Source of the DNA: Algoriphagus sp. TR-M9
GTDB taxonomy: Bacteria; Bacteroidota; Bacteroidia; Cytophagales; Cyclobacteriaceae
DNA: 64,000 nt
Assembly: GCF_027594545.1 (NCBI RefSeq)
Contig: NZ_CP115160.1
Coordinates: 3,357,001-3,421,000 of the forward strand
Direction of reading: 5' to 3'
The translations under genes and the position numbers were made by a program. Below, piece after piece: positions 16,796 through 25,624 of this stretch. Positions within the stretch are counted from its first letter, which is position 1, and the number at the start of each line of letters is the position of its first letter. Below the pieces are notes generated by a model that saw only the letters and a list, made by a program, of their open reading frames with translations, was not told the DNA's origin and made no database searches.

Positions 16796-17827
16796 CTAGA
16801 ATTCTTTACTGAAGTTTTTGCGAAGCACCAAACCGATCACTATCGGAGCTCCAACAAGTGATGTAATTGCATTAATGGGTAAGGTCTGTGCAGATCCAGG
16901 AAGCTGACCTACGGCATCACATAGAAGCAACAAACTTGCTCCTACCAAGGCTGAAGCTGGAAACAGGATTCTATGGTCAGAGGTTTTCCAGACAATTCTA
17001 GCCAAATGTGGCACCGCAATTCCTATAAAAGCAATCGGCCCACAAAATGCAGTAACACTTCCAGCCAACAATCCTGTACTGAGAATCATCAACCAACGCA
17101 GACGTTCAGGATTGACCCCCATGCTTTTGGCATAACTCTCGCCCAGTAGCATTCCATTATAGGATTTGACTGAGGCGATCACGGGTACGATTCCGATGAC
17201 ATTCACCAAACCAAGAACCCAAACCTGGCCCCAAACCAATCCGCCTAGACTTCCCATGGACCAAATGGTAAAAAGCTTCAATGCTTCCGCTCCTGAAAAA
17301 TAAGAAAGAACAGATATCACAGCCGAAACCGCAGAACCAAACATCAGCCCGACGATCAAAAGCGTCATGCTGTCTTTCACTTTCCAAGCTACCAAACTCA
17401 CGGTCAGCAATACCAAACTAGCACCCAACGTCCCTGCAATGGCGATAGCCCAAGGATTAATCGCCCCACCAAAAGCAGCTAGTCCAAAAGCAGAACCAGC
17501 AAGCATCAAAATCGCCACCCCAAGCCCCGCGCCTGAACTAATCCCCAATACAAACGGTCCTGCTAATGGATTCCTGAAAAAAGTCTGCATCTGCAAACCA
17601 CTGATGCTGAGTCCTATTCCTGCCAAAATAGCGACCAAAGCTTTTGGGATTCTGTAGTTCAAAATAATCTGTTCCCGTGACGCTTTTGTCCATTCTCCAG
17701 TGAAAATTCCTGAAAGAATTTCGTTCGGTGAAATAGACACGGATCCCAAACTGACATTCAGCAGAAAACTGAAAAGCAGCAGAACCAACGCGGCCGAGAG
17801 AAGAAGAAATGGACTATTTTTTTGCAT
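16796..17827 (-). CDS. btuC: ABC transporter permease, FecCD/BtuC family
   Basis: This 343-residue inner-membrane protein has about ten hydrophobic helices and the FecCD family pattern (IPKALVAILAGIGLSISGLQ, GPIAFIGIAVPHLARI, LPINAITSLVGAPIVIGLVL). The ATG at 17827 is chosen because it begins MQKNSPFLLLSAALVLLLFS; an upstream ATG at 17854 adds nine residues. It overlaps the substrate-binding protein gene by 14 nt, so the three genes form one operon. Confidence 0.9.
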   Translation of the reverse strand: MQKNSPFLLLSAALVLLLFSFLLNVSLGSVSISPNEILSGIFTGEWTKASREQIILNYRIPKALVAILAGIGLSISGLQMQTFFRNPLAGPFVLGISSGAGLGVAILMLAGSAFGLAAFGGAINPWAIAIAGTLGASLVLLTVSLVAWKVKDSMTLLIVGLMFGSAVSAVISVLSYFSGAEALKLFTIWSMGSLGGLVWGQVWVLGLVNVIGIVPVIASVKSYNGMLLGESYAKSMGVNPERLRWLMILSTGLLAGSVTAFCGPIAFIGIAVPHLARIVWKTSDHRILFPASALVGASLLLLCDAVGQLPGSAQTLPINAITSLVGAPIVIGLVLRKNFSKEF

Positions 17828-18974
17828 GGAGTTGTTGATAAAAATACAACTCATACGCTGGAAGTAAATCAGGATGAAGGATTTTGATCAAATCTTTTAG
17901 AATCAAATCCGGTCGCATGTAGCCCAACTCAAAATACTCCAACCCTCCTTCTCTACCTCGCTTTTGGGTGTATGAAAACACATTTCCTGATTTGAAGGCC
18001 TTAAATGCCTTATAGCGAGTCTCTGCATTCCCCATAGTTTCTAAATCCAGAAAATCAGCGGATCCTATCCAAAAATCAGCTTCCAATGCATTTTCAAGCA
18101 CATATTCATAGTTCAGTTGCGCAGAACCAGTTCCTTTTTGATCGGAGAAAATATAGTCGCCACCAGCATTTTGTAGGATCTTCGCCCCCCAACTTTCACT
18201 TCCCGGGGCATACCAAATATCCTGATAAAGCACCCCGCTCAGCACAGTAGGCCGAAGTGAATCAACAATCGAATCACTCAATTTCTCAGCTTCCAAATAG
18301 TCATTTTCCACCTGCTCAAAAGCTAGTTTCGATTCCTCATATTTCCCTAAAAGCACCCCTGTAAACTTAATCCATTCCGCTCTTCCTAGCGGATGTTGCT
18401 CCACATATTCTCCATTAATTACTGCGGGAATCTCAGCCTGTGCCAGCAAATCCAAGTACTTCAGATCATCTCCCAGCGTAGAAATCATGATCCAATCCGG
18501 AGCCAAATCGATCACCATTTCTGTATTTGCCGAAGGCCCTGAACCCAAGTCAGTAACATTCCCAGCATCAATATGTTGCCATGTTTTTTCCGATGAAATC
18601 AGGTCCAGATTCGGAAATCCAATCAACTTTTTCGTTTCATCCAGCATATCCAAATGTGGGATTTGAGTAGTCGAAGTCAGGATGACTTTTTCTACCGGGA
18701 GCTGAATGATTGCATCGAAATTCCCGGTTGGTTTTTCAGCATTTTCTTCCAAAACCAAATAGGAAAAAATTCTATCTGCACCCGTCCATGGCTGAGTCAC
18801 TTCTACCTTCCAAAAGTTTTCTCCCTTAGAAATAGTAAAGCCAGATGCATAGCTTATGACTAATTTTTCTAGCGTATTTTCACCCTTGCCCACTTTCTCA
18901 TTGCACCCTGAAAAAGAAAGGATTACGAACAAAAACAGTAAAGAAAAAAAGAAACTAATTCGATGGTTTTTCAC
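17814..18974 (-). CDS. btuF: ABC transporter substrate-binding lipoprotein, probable B12 binder (BtuF-like)
   Basis: This protein of about 386 residues is the periplasmic binding component. I place the start at a GTG (18972-18974), giving KNHRISFFFSLLFLFVILSF after Met, then SGC, a proper lipobox. The frame is open to 19355, but that would run antisense through the riboswitch and put the lipobox at residue 149. Binding-protein motifs are LLAQAEIPAVINGEYVEQHP and IDLAPDWIMISTLGDDLKYL. It divides the locus from the riboswitch-controlled btuB gene. Confidence 0.87.
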   Translation of the reverse strand: MKNHRISFFFSLLFLFVILSFSGCNEKVGKGENTLEKLVISYASGFTISKGENFWKVEVTQPWTGADRIFSYLVLEENAEKPTGNFDAIIQLPVEKVILTSTTQIPHLDMLDETKKLIGFPNLDLISSEKTWQHIDAGNVTDLGSGPSANTEMVIDLAPDWIMISTLGDDLKYLDLLAQAEIPAVINGEYVEQHPLGRAEWIKFTGVLLGKYEESKLAFEQVENDYLEAEKLSDSIVDSLRPTVLSGVLYQDIWYAPGSESWGAKILQNAGGDYIFSDQKGTGSAQLNYEYVLENALEADFWIGSADFLDLETMGNAETRYKAFKAFKSGNVFSYTQKRGREGGLEYFELGYMRPDLILKDLIKILHPDLLPAYELYFYQQLHAKK

Positions 18975-19072
18975 AGATTTTATTGGAATAATTGAAGCCC
19001 AAAATAAGCTCGGGAATTCGCCACTTCCAAAATTTGTCTCTAAACAGATTTTTTTTCTAAGCTTTCCCGATC

Positions 19073-19080
19073 TACTTTTG
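19073..19080 (+). promoter_or_regulatory. Promoter -7 element for the riboswitch-btuB transcript
   Basis: TACTTTTG matches the Bacteroidota -7 consensus TAnnTTTG and lies about 8-10 bp before the expected 5' end of the riboswitch. No clear TTG is seen 19 bp upstream, where the sequence is a T-run. Confidence 0.55.
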
Positions 19081-19084
19081 CAGC

Positions 19085-19275
19085 CGAAATAGGTTCCCAA
19101 ACTCGCAACTGAGCTCTTGGGATTAAAAGGGAATTTGGTGTAAAACCAAAGCTGTCCCCGCAACTGTAAACCGAGCGGATTTTTCCGCAGATTTGTCAAC
19201 CATGCCATTGTTCCGAAACCAATTCGGGATGAGAAGGCGGCAAATTTAGGTGAGCCAGGAGACCTGCCCGTTTCT
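19085..19275 (+). promoter_or_regulatory. Cobalamin riboswitch
   Basis: Conserved cobalamin aptamer parts are in order: GGGAATTTGGTGTAAAACC, then AAAGCTGTCCCCGCAACTGTAA, a variable arm, and the 3' B12 box TGAGCCAGGAGACCTGCC. It binds adenosyl- or other cobalamins and turns off the downstream uptake genes. It faces btuB on the plus strand. Between the aptamer and the coding start, GCGAC...GTCGC (about 19303-19327) could be part of the expression platform. Confidence 0.95.
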
Positions 19276-19398
19276 GTTGATTCTGTGCTTTCGGAGGAAA
19301 AGCGACGAAGAATGTACCCGAGTCGCATTTTGCGGTTCCGATCCTTTCTTCCCATTTCTCTTCAAGCCCGAATCGGATTTAAACTAATTCGATCAGGC

Positions 19399-21258
19399 AT
19401 GACTTTGCTCTTGTGGGTTTACTCTTTTGTGGGCTTTAGCCCGATCAGTCAGGATACGATTCCTCTGGCTGAGGTGGAAGTCTATGCGCCGGCTTTGGAT
19501 AGATTTGCCCAAGGGCAAAAAGTTATCAGCTGGTCAAAAAAGGATTTGCAGGACTTCCAGGGAAGATCTCTTGGAAATATTTTGCAAGAGCAATCACCGG
19601 TTTTCGTGAGGCAATACGGAGCAGGAATGATCGCTTCCCCATCTTTTCGCGGTACTTCAGCAGGTCATACTGCAGTTTTTTGGAACGGCTTACCCATCAA
19701 CAGTCCCTCACTCGGGCAAAGTGACTTATCCATTCTACCTATTTCCGCCATCGATCAAGTGAGTTTGCAGTTCGGCAATGCAGGAGCACTTTTCGGAAAT
19801 GAAGCCATTGGAGGTTCTGTTCATTTAGGCACCGAAACCGAATTTGCCAAGGGGTTTCAGGCTAGAATTTCTCAGCAGTTCGGAAGCTTTGGTTTGTTTA
19901 ATTCTTCAGCTTTTGCAGGATTTTCTACCTCTAACTTCAGTAGCAAAACGAAAATTTACAGGGAGTTTGCCAAAAACAATTTTCCCTACAAAGACTTGGG
20001 ACAATTTGGTACGCCGGAAGTAAAAGAAGATCATGCGCAGTTTGAGCAAATCGGTCTTGCACAGGATCTGGCTTGGAATCTGAATGAAAACAACCAATTG
20101 AAAACAGCTTTCTGGTGGAATAAAACCAACCGGGAAGTTCAGCCTGTCATCGGCTCAAACACTGAAGATGAACAGGAAGATCAAGCTTTCCGCGCTGTAA
20201 TAGATTATTTCCATTTTGAAGAAAAATCGGTCTGGAATCTGAAAACGGGTTTTGTAAGAAATGAGCAACTGTTCAATGCGAGTCAAAACAACAGCACACA
20301 ATACTTTATGGCTGGTGATTGGGATCAGGAAATTTCCACCAAATGGACTTCAAAATTTGGCACCAGATATACGCTGACCAAAGGTGATCTCAGCACCTAC
20401 CAAGCTGAGGATAATCGAATTGAGTTGTATCAAAGCACAAATTTCTCCCCTTCTGAAAAGCTCTCATTTGCGTTAAATCTTAGGCAATTGGTTTATGATG
20501 GCACTTTTGCTCCCTTTACTCCCAACCTTGGAATGGATTGGAGCTTTTGGAACAGAAACTCGCAGTCCTTACAACTTAAAACTTCCTTCGGGAAAGGCTT
20601 TAAAGTCCCGACGCTGAATGATAGATTCTGGAATCCCGGAGGCAATCCAGACCTACTTCCCGAAGAAAGCCTAAGCGGAGAAATCGGCCTGACTTGGAAC
20701 AAAACAGGAAATCTTAACTGGAAACAAAGCTTGACTTATTACAAAATGTCTGTGGATAACTGGATAATCTGGCTGCCAAAAGGAAGTTTCTGGACTCCGG
20801 AAAATATCAAAAAGGTCAGTAATGAAGGTGTAGAATATCAAGGAAGTTTGGATGGAACTGTTGGGACTTGGAATTGGGATCTAAATATATCCTATACCTT
20901 CTCCAAAGCAGTAACCACCAAAGGAACGGACGAAAATGACCAATCGGTAGGCAAGCAATTGCCTTACTCTCCACAGCATCAGGCTAACGCAAAACTCAGA
21001 GTAGAGATGCAGGACTTTTCGGCCTTTGCGAGCACATTTTACGTGGGAGAACGATCAGTTACGGCGGATAACCCGCGCCTGATGCCATCTTATCAGCTTT
21101 TCAATTTGGGACTTGGCTACAGCGGAATTCAGCTGGGCAAAGTCCGTTTTCCACTCAGTTTTCAAATCAACAATATTCTCGACACCGACTATCAGGTGCT
21201 CTACTTGAGAGCCATGCCAGGAAGATCTTTTCAATTTAACTTATCCATACTATTATGA
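19399..21258 (+). CDS. btuB: TonB-dependent vitamin B12 receptor (BtuB-like)
   Basis: This outer-membrane receptor has about 619 residues. The ATG at 19399 gives a short hydrophobic leader (MTLLLWVYSFVGFSPISQ); ATGs at 19285 and 19312 are in frame but add charged residues before it. The plug domain starts DTIPLAEVEVYAPALDRFAQ (TonB-box region), with plug motif FRGTSAGHTAVFWNGLPINS and GALFGNEAIGGSV. The barrel ends with an aromatic-rich strand (MPGRSFQFNLSILL). It lacks the CarboxypepD domain of SusC proteins. The riboswitch upstream supports cobalamin or cobinamide as cargo. It overlaps the next gene by 4 nt. Confidence 0.92.
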   Translation: MTLLLWVYSFVGFSPISQDTIPLAEVEVYAPALDRFAQGQKVISWSKKDLQDFQGRSLGNILQEQSPVFVRQYGAGMIASPSFRGTSAGHTAVFWNGLPINSPSLGQSDLSILPISAIDQVSLQFGNAGALFGNEAIGGSVHLGTETEFAKGFQARISQQFGSFGLFNSSAFAGFSTSNFSSKTKIYREFAKNNFPYKDLGQFGTPEVKEDHAQFEQIGLAQDLAWNLNENNQLKTAFWWNKTNREVQPVIGSNTEDEQEDQAFRAVIDYFHFEEKSVWNLKTGFVRNEQLFNASQNNSTQYFMAGDWDQEISTKWTSKFGTRYTLTKGDLSTYQAEDNRIELYQSTNFSPSEKLSFALNLRQLVYDGTFAPFTPNLGMDWSFWNRNSQSLQLKTSFGKGFKVPTLNDRFWNPGGNPDLLPEESLSGEIGLTWNKTGNLNWKQSLTYYKMSVDNWIIWLPKGSFWTPENIKKVSNEGVEYQGSLDGTVGTWNWDLNISYTFSKAVTTKGTDENDQSVGKQLPYSPQHQANAKLRVEMQDFSAFASTFYVGERSVTADNPRLMPSYQLFNLGLGYSGIQLGKVRFPLSFQINNILDTDYQVLYLRAMPGRSFQFNLSILL

Positions 21259-22304
21259 ACTTAAAACAATTTCTCTGGGCTTCAGCCTTGATTTCTATCT
21301 CTTTTGCCTGCTCCGACAGTGGAGATGAAAAGCCATTAGGCAAGTATGAATCCGGCATATTGATCATGAATGAGGGGAACTTCGGTACCAATGACGGAGA
21401 AGTCTATCACCTCAACCCAAACACGAAAGAACTGCTTCCAAACATTTTTGAAGCAGAAAATGCACGCCCATTTGCAGGTTTGTTGGAAGACATGGTGCTG
21501 GAAGCCGACAGATTGTATTTGGTGGCAAATACCGGTAAAGTGGAGATCGTCAATCCGGGGGATTTCAAAAGTTCAGGTGCTGTGGTAGCCGATCTGGACC
21601 AGCCGAGATCTCTGGCTGTAAATGGCAATAAGCTTTTCATCAGCGATTATGGCCCTTATGACGCTAATTACGGCACTCCAGATTCTTATGTAGCAGTGGT
21701 AAATGGTCTAGACGGCGGAGTAGTTTCCAAGAAAATCGAAGTTTCAAACAAACCTGAAGACCTTTTCGCTCATGGCAATTACATCATTGTAGCTGGTTCT
21801 GAAGAAAACAAAATCGAAATTATCGATGCCACTCAGGAAGCTGTAGTTACGACCCTTGACCTGGAAGCTTCACCTCGGCAATTCTATGCTGAAGACGGGA
21901 TTCTTTGGGTATATGCAGTGGCAGCCGATGAGGTGATTTTCTATACTGTAAATCTGAGCAGCCTAACTCTAGGCACTACTTACACCGTACCAGTGGCCAA
22001 TGCTACTAGCAGAATCGCTTTCGATGGCGACGATGAAATGTATGTGTTGACTAGCTCAGGGTGGCCAGATTACAATGATGCCGTGCTGAGTATTGACATA
22101 GAAGGAAACGCTGCGACTGTTACGGAATTAATGACAGGATCAGGGTTCTATGGCATTGGTTACGACCATAACTTGGATCAGATTTACGTCTCTAATTCAA
22201 ATGGCTTCCAAGGAAACGGCATCGTAACTGTTCTTTCTGAAACTGGTTCTGTAATCAGAACTTTTGAGGCAGGTAGAGGGCCATCCGGGTTCTTGGTTTA
22301 CTGA
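21255..22304 (+). CDS. Surface beta-propeller lipoprotein, BtuG-like
   Basis: This 349-residue lipoprotein (lipobox SISFAC) contains repeated YncE/NHL-like blades such as NKLFISDYGPYDANYG, NYIIVAGSEENKIEIID and QIYVSNSNGFQGNGIVTVL, consistent with a seven-bladed propeller. In Bacteroides, BtuG is a propeller lipoprotein that captures cobalamin on the cell surface and hands it to BtuB. The same gene order, the ATGA overlap with btuB and the shared riboswitch make this the likely role. Direct B12 binding is inferred. Confidence 0.82.
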   Translation: MNLKQFLWASALISISFACSDSGDEKPLGKYESGILIMNEGNFGTNDGEVYHLNPNTKELLPNIFEAENARPFAGLLEDMVLEADRLYLVANTGKVEIVNPGDFKSSGAVVADLDQPRSLAVNGNKLFISDYGPYDANYGTPDSYVAVVNGLDGGVVSKKIEVSNKPEDLFAHGNYIIVAGSEENKIEIIDATQEAVVTTLDLEASPRQFYAEDGILWVYAVAADEVIFYTVNLSSLTLGTTYTVPVANATSRIAFDGDDEMYVLTSSGWPDYNDAVLSIDIEGNAATVTELMTGSGFYGIGYDHNLDQIYVSNSNGFQGNGIVTVLSETGSVIRTFEAGRGPSGFLVY

Positions 22305-22344
22305 GTCAAAGTCCTATCCGTGTAGTAAAGAAGACTTTTAATCG

Positions 22345-22458
22345 GGCTGTCTCAAAAGTATGCATGTCACATTTAGCGAAGTCGAAATGTAGCCTAATTT
22401 ACAGAAATCGGCCTTCGACTCCCCTCAATCAGACTCGTAGAAGCCTTTTGAGACAGCC
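22345..22458. repeat. Hairpin element with 14-bp perfect terminal inverted repeats
   Basis: GGCTGTCTCAAAAG (22345-22358) is repeated in inverse as CTTTTGAGACAGCC (22445-22458), with an inner AGTCGAA/TTCGACT pair. The 114-bp unit lies between two convergent genes. It could be a long terminator stem or a small non-autonomous transposable element (MITE-like). Confidence 0.75.
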
Positions 22459-22489
22459 TCGTTTTATTATTCTTTAACTTCAATCGCTT

Positions 22490-23785
22490 TTACACTCCAA
22501 ATACTCTTGGAAGCCAAAGAGTAATCTCAGGGAAAAGCATAATCAGGATCAAGGCCAAAACCATGGCAGCATAAAATGGCAACATGGGTTTTAAGATTTT
22601 TTGAATAGAAGTATTCGCTACGCCCACACCAATAAATAGAATAGATCCTACAGGCGGAGTACAAAGTCCAATACAAAGATTCAAAACCATCATAATTCCA
22701 AAATGCACAGGATCCACTCCCAAAGCAGTCACCACTGGCAAAAAGATAGGGGTAAATATCAAGACTGCCGGGGTCATGTCCATAAAGATCCCTACAAAGA
22801 GCAGCAGCAAATTGATCATAATCAAGATCACAAAGATATTATCACTGAGCCCCAATAATGCATTGGAGATATTTTGAGGGATTTCTTCACTGGACATCAC
22901 CCATGACATGGCCATGGAAGTCGCAATCAGGAGCATTACCACTGCGGTGGTTTCCGCTGACTTAAGCAAAACTGCAGGAAGATCTTTAACCTTCAGCTCT
23001 CTGTAGATAAGCGACAATACCAGAGAATAAACTACTGCAATAGCAGAGGCTTCAGTAGCTGTAAATACTCCACCAATTATTCCCCCTATAACCACAATCA
23101 GCAAAAACAAACTAGGGACAGCGCTCCAGAAGGTTTTCAAAATGGTCTTTAAATTAGATCCCTCTCCTGCTGGAAGCTTGTGAATCTTCACCATAATAGC
23201 CGCCGTAATCATCAACAGCCCTCCCACCAGCAATCCCGGCAGATATCCGGCAACAAATAGTGCTGCCACTGATACACCTCCTGAAGCCAGGGAGTACACT
23301 ATAAGTACATTAGAAGGAGGTATCACCAAACCAGTGGTGGAGGAGGTGATGTTTACCGCAGCTCCCAATTCCTTGGGATAGCCTTCTTTTTCCATTCTTT
23401 TACCCAAAATCCCCCCCATAGAAGAAGCCGCTGCTACTGCAGATCCAGCAATAGCTCCCATCAGCATGGCTGCAATGATATTTACGTGAAGTAAGCCCCC
23501 ACGCATTCTTCCGGTCAGAGATTTGGCAAATTCTATCAATCGATTGGCGATACCACCTCTGTTCATTAACTCTCCCGCCAAAATAAAAAACGGAATAGCG
23601 AGCAGCGAAAAACTGTCTAACCCTGTACCCATACGCTGGGCAATGGTAGTAATAGCCGGCATAGTCTGCACGGTCACCATCAAGGTCAGCATAGCAGAAA
23701 GCCCCAGGCTCCAGGCCACCGGAACCCCTATACCTAAAAAGAACAAGAATGAAATCACTAATATCAATACGCTTAATACTTCCAT
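22490..23785 (-). CDS. TRAP transporter large permease, DctM type
   Basis: This 431-residue inner-membrane protein is the main permease of a Na+-driven TRAP transporter. It shows the DctM family pattern: IPFFILAGELMNRGGIANRL, GAIAGSAVAAASSMGGILGK, SSTTGLVIPPSNVLIVYSLA and CIGLCTPPVGSILFIGVGVA, with about 12 hydrophobic segments. It is last in a dctP-dctQ-dctM operon, with start and preceding stop overlapping at 23785. Location beside uxaA and a pectin locus suggests galacturonate or an unsaturated uronate as substrate. Confidence 0.93.
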   Translation of the reverse strand: MEVLSVLILVISFLFFLGIGVPVAWSLGLSAMLTLMVTVQTMPAITTIAQRMGTGLDSFSLLAIPFFILAGELMNRGGIANRLIEFAKSLTGRMRGGLLHVNIIAAMLMGAIAGSAVAAASSMGGILGKRMEKEGYPKELGAAVNITSSTTGLVIPPSNVLIVYSLASGGVSVAALFVAGYLPGLLVGGLLMITAAIMVKIHKLPAGEGSNLKTILKTFWSAVPSLFLLIVVIGGIIGGVFTATEASAIAVVYSLVLSLIYRELKVKDLPAVLLKSAETTAVVMLLIATSMAMSWVMSSEEIPQNISNALLGLSDNIFVILIMINLLLLFVGIFMDMTPAVLIFTPIFLPVVTALGVDPVHFGIMMVLNLCIGLCTPPVGSILFIGVGVANTSIQKILKPMLPFYAAMVLALILIMLFPEITLWLPRVFGV

Positions 23786-24273
23786 TATACAGCGGGTTTA
23801 AGAGTTGCCAAAAATTTAATCGCGACGATTTGGTAGTAGATCACTAAAAGCCCACTGAATGGGATGATACCATAGATATATGCCAAAGGGATTTGTAATA
23901 CGGCGGATTTTTGCTCTAAAATAAAAGTCAGGTAGACCAGGTTAGAACCACCAATCACCATAACCACAAGCGCAAAAACCATGACGCAGCAATTGATCAA
24001 AATCATCAGCTTATCCTGGGCTTTTTCATCCAATTTGGTGAGTAGAATATCTATGGCTAAGTGTTCATTTTTGCCAGCCACATAGGCTGCACCTAGCATT
24101 CCTACCCAAATAAGCATATAGCGGGAAAGTTCGTCAGTGAAAGAGCTAGGATCTTGAAATACATAGCGTGAAACGACCTGCCAGGTCACATTGAGCACCA
24201 TAAGTGCCATCAAGAAAATCAGAAGATGTGCGATCCATCTATCCAGACTCAACTTGGATTGGGGTGAAAACAT
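23785..24273 (-). CDS. TRAP transporter small permease, DctQ type
   Basis: This 162-residue membrane protein has four predicted helices and the DctQ pattern (SFTDELSRYMLIWVGMLGAA, YVAGKNEHLAIDIL). It pairs with the DctM subunit in the inner membrane. It overlaps dctM by one base and follows dctP by 22 nt. Confidence 0.92.
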   Translation of the reverse strand: MFSPQSKLSLDRWIAHLLIFLMALMVLNVTWQVVSRYVFQDPSSFTDELSRYMLIWVGMLGAAYVAGKNEHLAIDILLTKLDEKAQDKLMILINCCVMVFALVVMVIGGSNLVYLTFILEQKSAVLQIPLAYIYGIIPFSGLLVIYYQIVAIKFLATLKPAV

Positions 24274-24295
24274 ATCAAATACTTTGGGTTAATGG

Positions 24296-25282
24296 TTATT
24301 TTACTGCTCGAATTTCTTCTACAATCCTATAGATTTCAGGTTGCTGGGTCTTCAAGTCGGTGTACATAGATTCTACCGCAGCACGAAAAGGCTCCTTATC
24401 AGGATACGTGATGGTGACCCCGGCTTTTTCCAGTTCCCGCAATGATTCCGCTGTAGATTCCGCCCAGATTTTATACTCGTATGTAGCAGACTCATCTGCT
24501 GCTTCTTGTAACCACTGCTTCTCCTGCTCACTCAGACTTTCCCAAACTTTGGTACTCACGATCATCACATCCGGCAAGGCAGTATGTTCATCAATGCTAT
24601 AAAACTTACAAACTTCATAGTGCTTGGAGGTGTAGAGACTTGGGGCGTTATTTTCAGCCCCATCTACTATCCCCTGCTGCAAAGCGGTATAAAGCTCACC
24701 AAATGAAACCGGGGTCGGCGATCCTCCCAAGCTTCTCACCATATTAGAAGCTGTATTACTTTCCATCACGCGGATTTTCAATCCAGCCAAATCTTCAGGC
24801 GTCTCCACTGGTTTATCTTTGGTATAAAAACTCCGCTTGCCGGAATCATAGTAGCAGAGCCCTCGAAGCAGGTATTTCTGCGGATCCAATAGTAGCTTTC
24901 GGCCTATTTCACCTTGTAGAACCTTCTTTTGGTGATCATCATCTCTAAAAAGATAAGGCATGCCAAAGACCTGCATGGTCGGGGCAAAGCCCTCCAGAGC
25001 GGCAGAAGAAACCTTAGTCATCCCTAAGCTACCGATCTGCAGCAGCTCCACCAGCTCTCGCTCGCTTCCCAATTGCTGATTGGGATAGATTTTCACGATC
25101 ATCTCTCCTCCGGATTTTTCTTTTACTTTCTCTGCTAGAAAAAGCATGGCCTCATGCACCGGATGGGTTACACCTAGTCCATGGCCGAGTTTGATTATAC
25201 GTTTAGAGCTAGTTCCTTGGCAAGAAGCCAGAAACATCAGAATCACTAGAAAATGAAAAAACTTTTTACAGTTATTTACCAT
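24296..25282 (-). CDS. TRAP transporter solute-binding lipoprotein, DctP type
   Basis: This 328-residue periplasmic binding protein has a lipobox (ILMFLASC) and typical DctP sequence: GGEMIVKIYPNQQLGSEREL, the ligand-binding Arg region GLKIRVMESNTASNMVRSLG and ALQQGIVDGAENNAPSLYTS. DctP proteins bind carboxylates through that Arg, and the family includes many uronate binders. The operon start faces uxaA across a 342-bp regulatory gap. Confidence 0.93.
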   Translation of the reverse strand: MVNNCKKFFHFLVILMFLASCQGTSSKRIIKLGHGLGVTHPVHEAMLFLAEKVKEKSGGEMIVKIYPNQQLGSERELVELLQIGSLGMTKVSSAALEGFAPTMQVFGMPYLFRDDDHQKKVLQGEIGRKLLLDPQKYLLRGLCYYDSGKRSFYTKDKPVETPEDLAGLKIRVMESNTASNMVRSLGGSPTPVSFGELYTALQQGIVDGAENNAPSLYTSKHYEVCKFYSIDEHTALPDVMIVSTKVWESLSEQEKQWLQEAADESATYEYKIWAESTAESLRELEKAGVTITYPDKEPFRAAVESMYTDLKTQQPEIYRIVEEIRAVK

Positions 25283-25351
25283 GGGTCAATTGATAATTTT
25301 TGAAGCTAAAGACAAGTATAAACCTTTCTCGAATAAAATTCAGCCCCATCT

Positions 25352-25367
25352 ACGGAATCGATTCGTT
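25352..25367. promoter_or_regulatory. Possible variant LacI-family operator before the TRAP operon
   Basis: GAATCGATTC is palindromic around the same AATCGATT centre as the other operators, but lacks their outer GC pairs. It lies about 70-85 bp upstream of the dctP start. Confidence 0.35.
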
Positions 25368-25587
25368 AAACCTAGTGCGGTTGCCCAATTTTTTGTTAAA
25401 TTTATACTTTCCATAGCTGAGTAGTTTTTGTTTCCTGTTAACTTGGAAGTAATTACCACTTAGTTGAAGGTGAATATTAAATCTACTTAAGATCAAATTA
25501 GCGTTTAACAGATCCCCGAAAAGCCTCTCTTTCAAGGAGAATTATAATATCGAAGCGCCTTTCGTTTTTTAAAGTAAAATACGTACT

Positions 25588-25607
25588 TTGCGCAATCGAT
25601 TGCGCAA
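25588..25607. promoter_or_regulatory. LacI-family operator before uxaA (perfect 20-bp palindrome)
   Basis: TTGCGCAATCGATTGCGCAA is a perfect palindrome 18 bp before the uxaA ATG. It overlaps a promoter-like TACTTTG (25584-25590), preceded 19 bp upstream by TTTCG. A repressor bound here would block initiation directly. Apart from this operator and the variant at 25352, I see nothing else in 25283-25624. Confidence 0.85.
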
Positions 25608-25624
25608 TATAATCAATAAATTCA

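Noticed and set aside
18975..19355. 127-codon upstream extension of the btuF frame.
   Set aside because: It runs antisense through the cobalamin riboswitch and would bury the lipobox; treated as chance.
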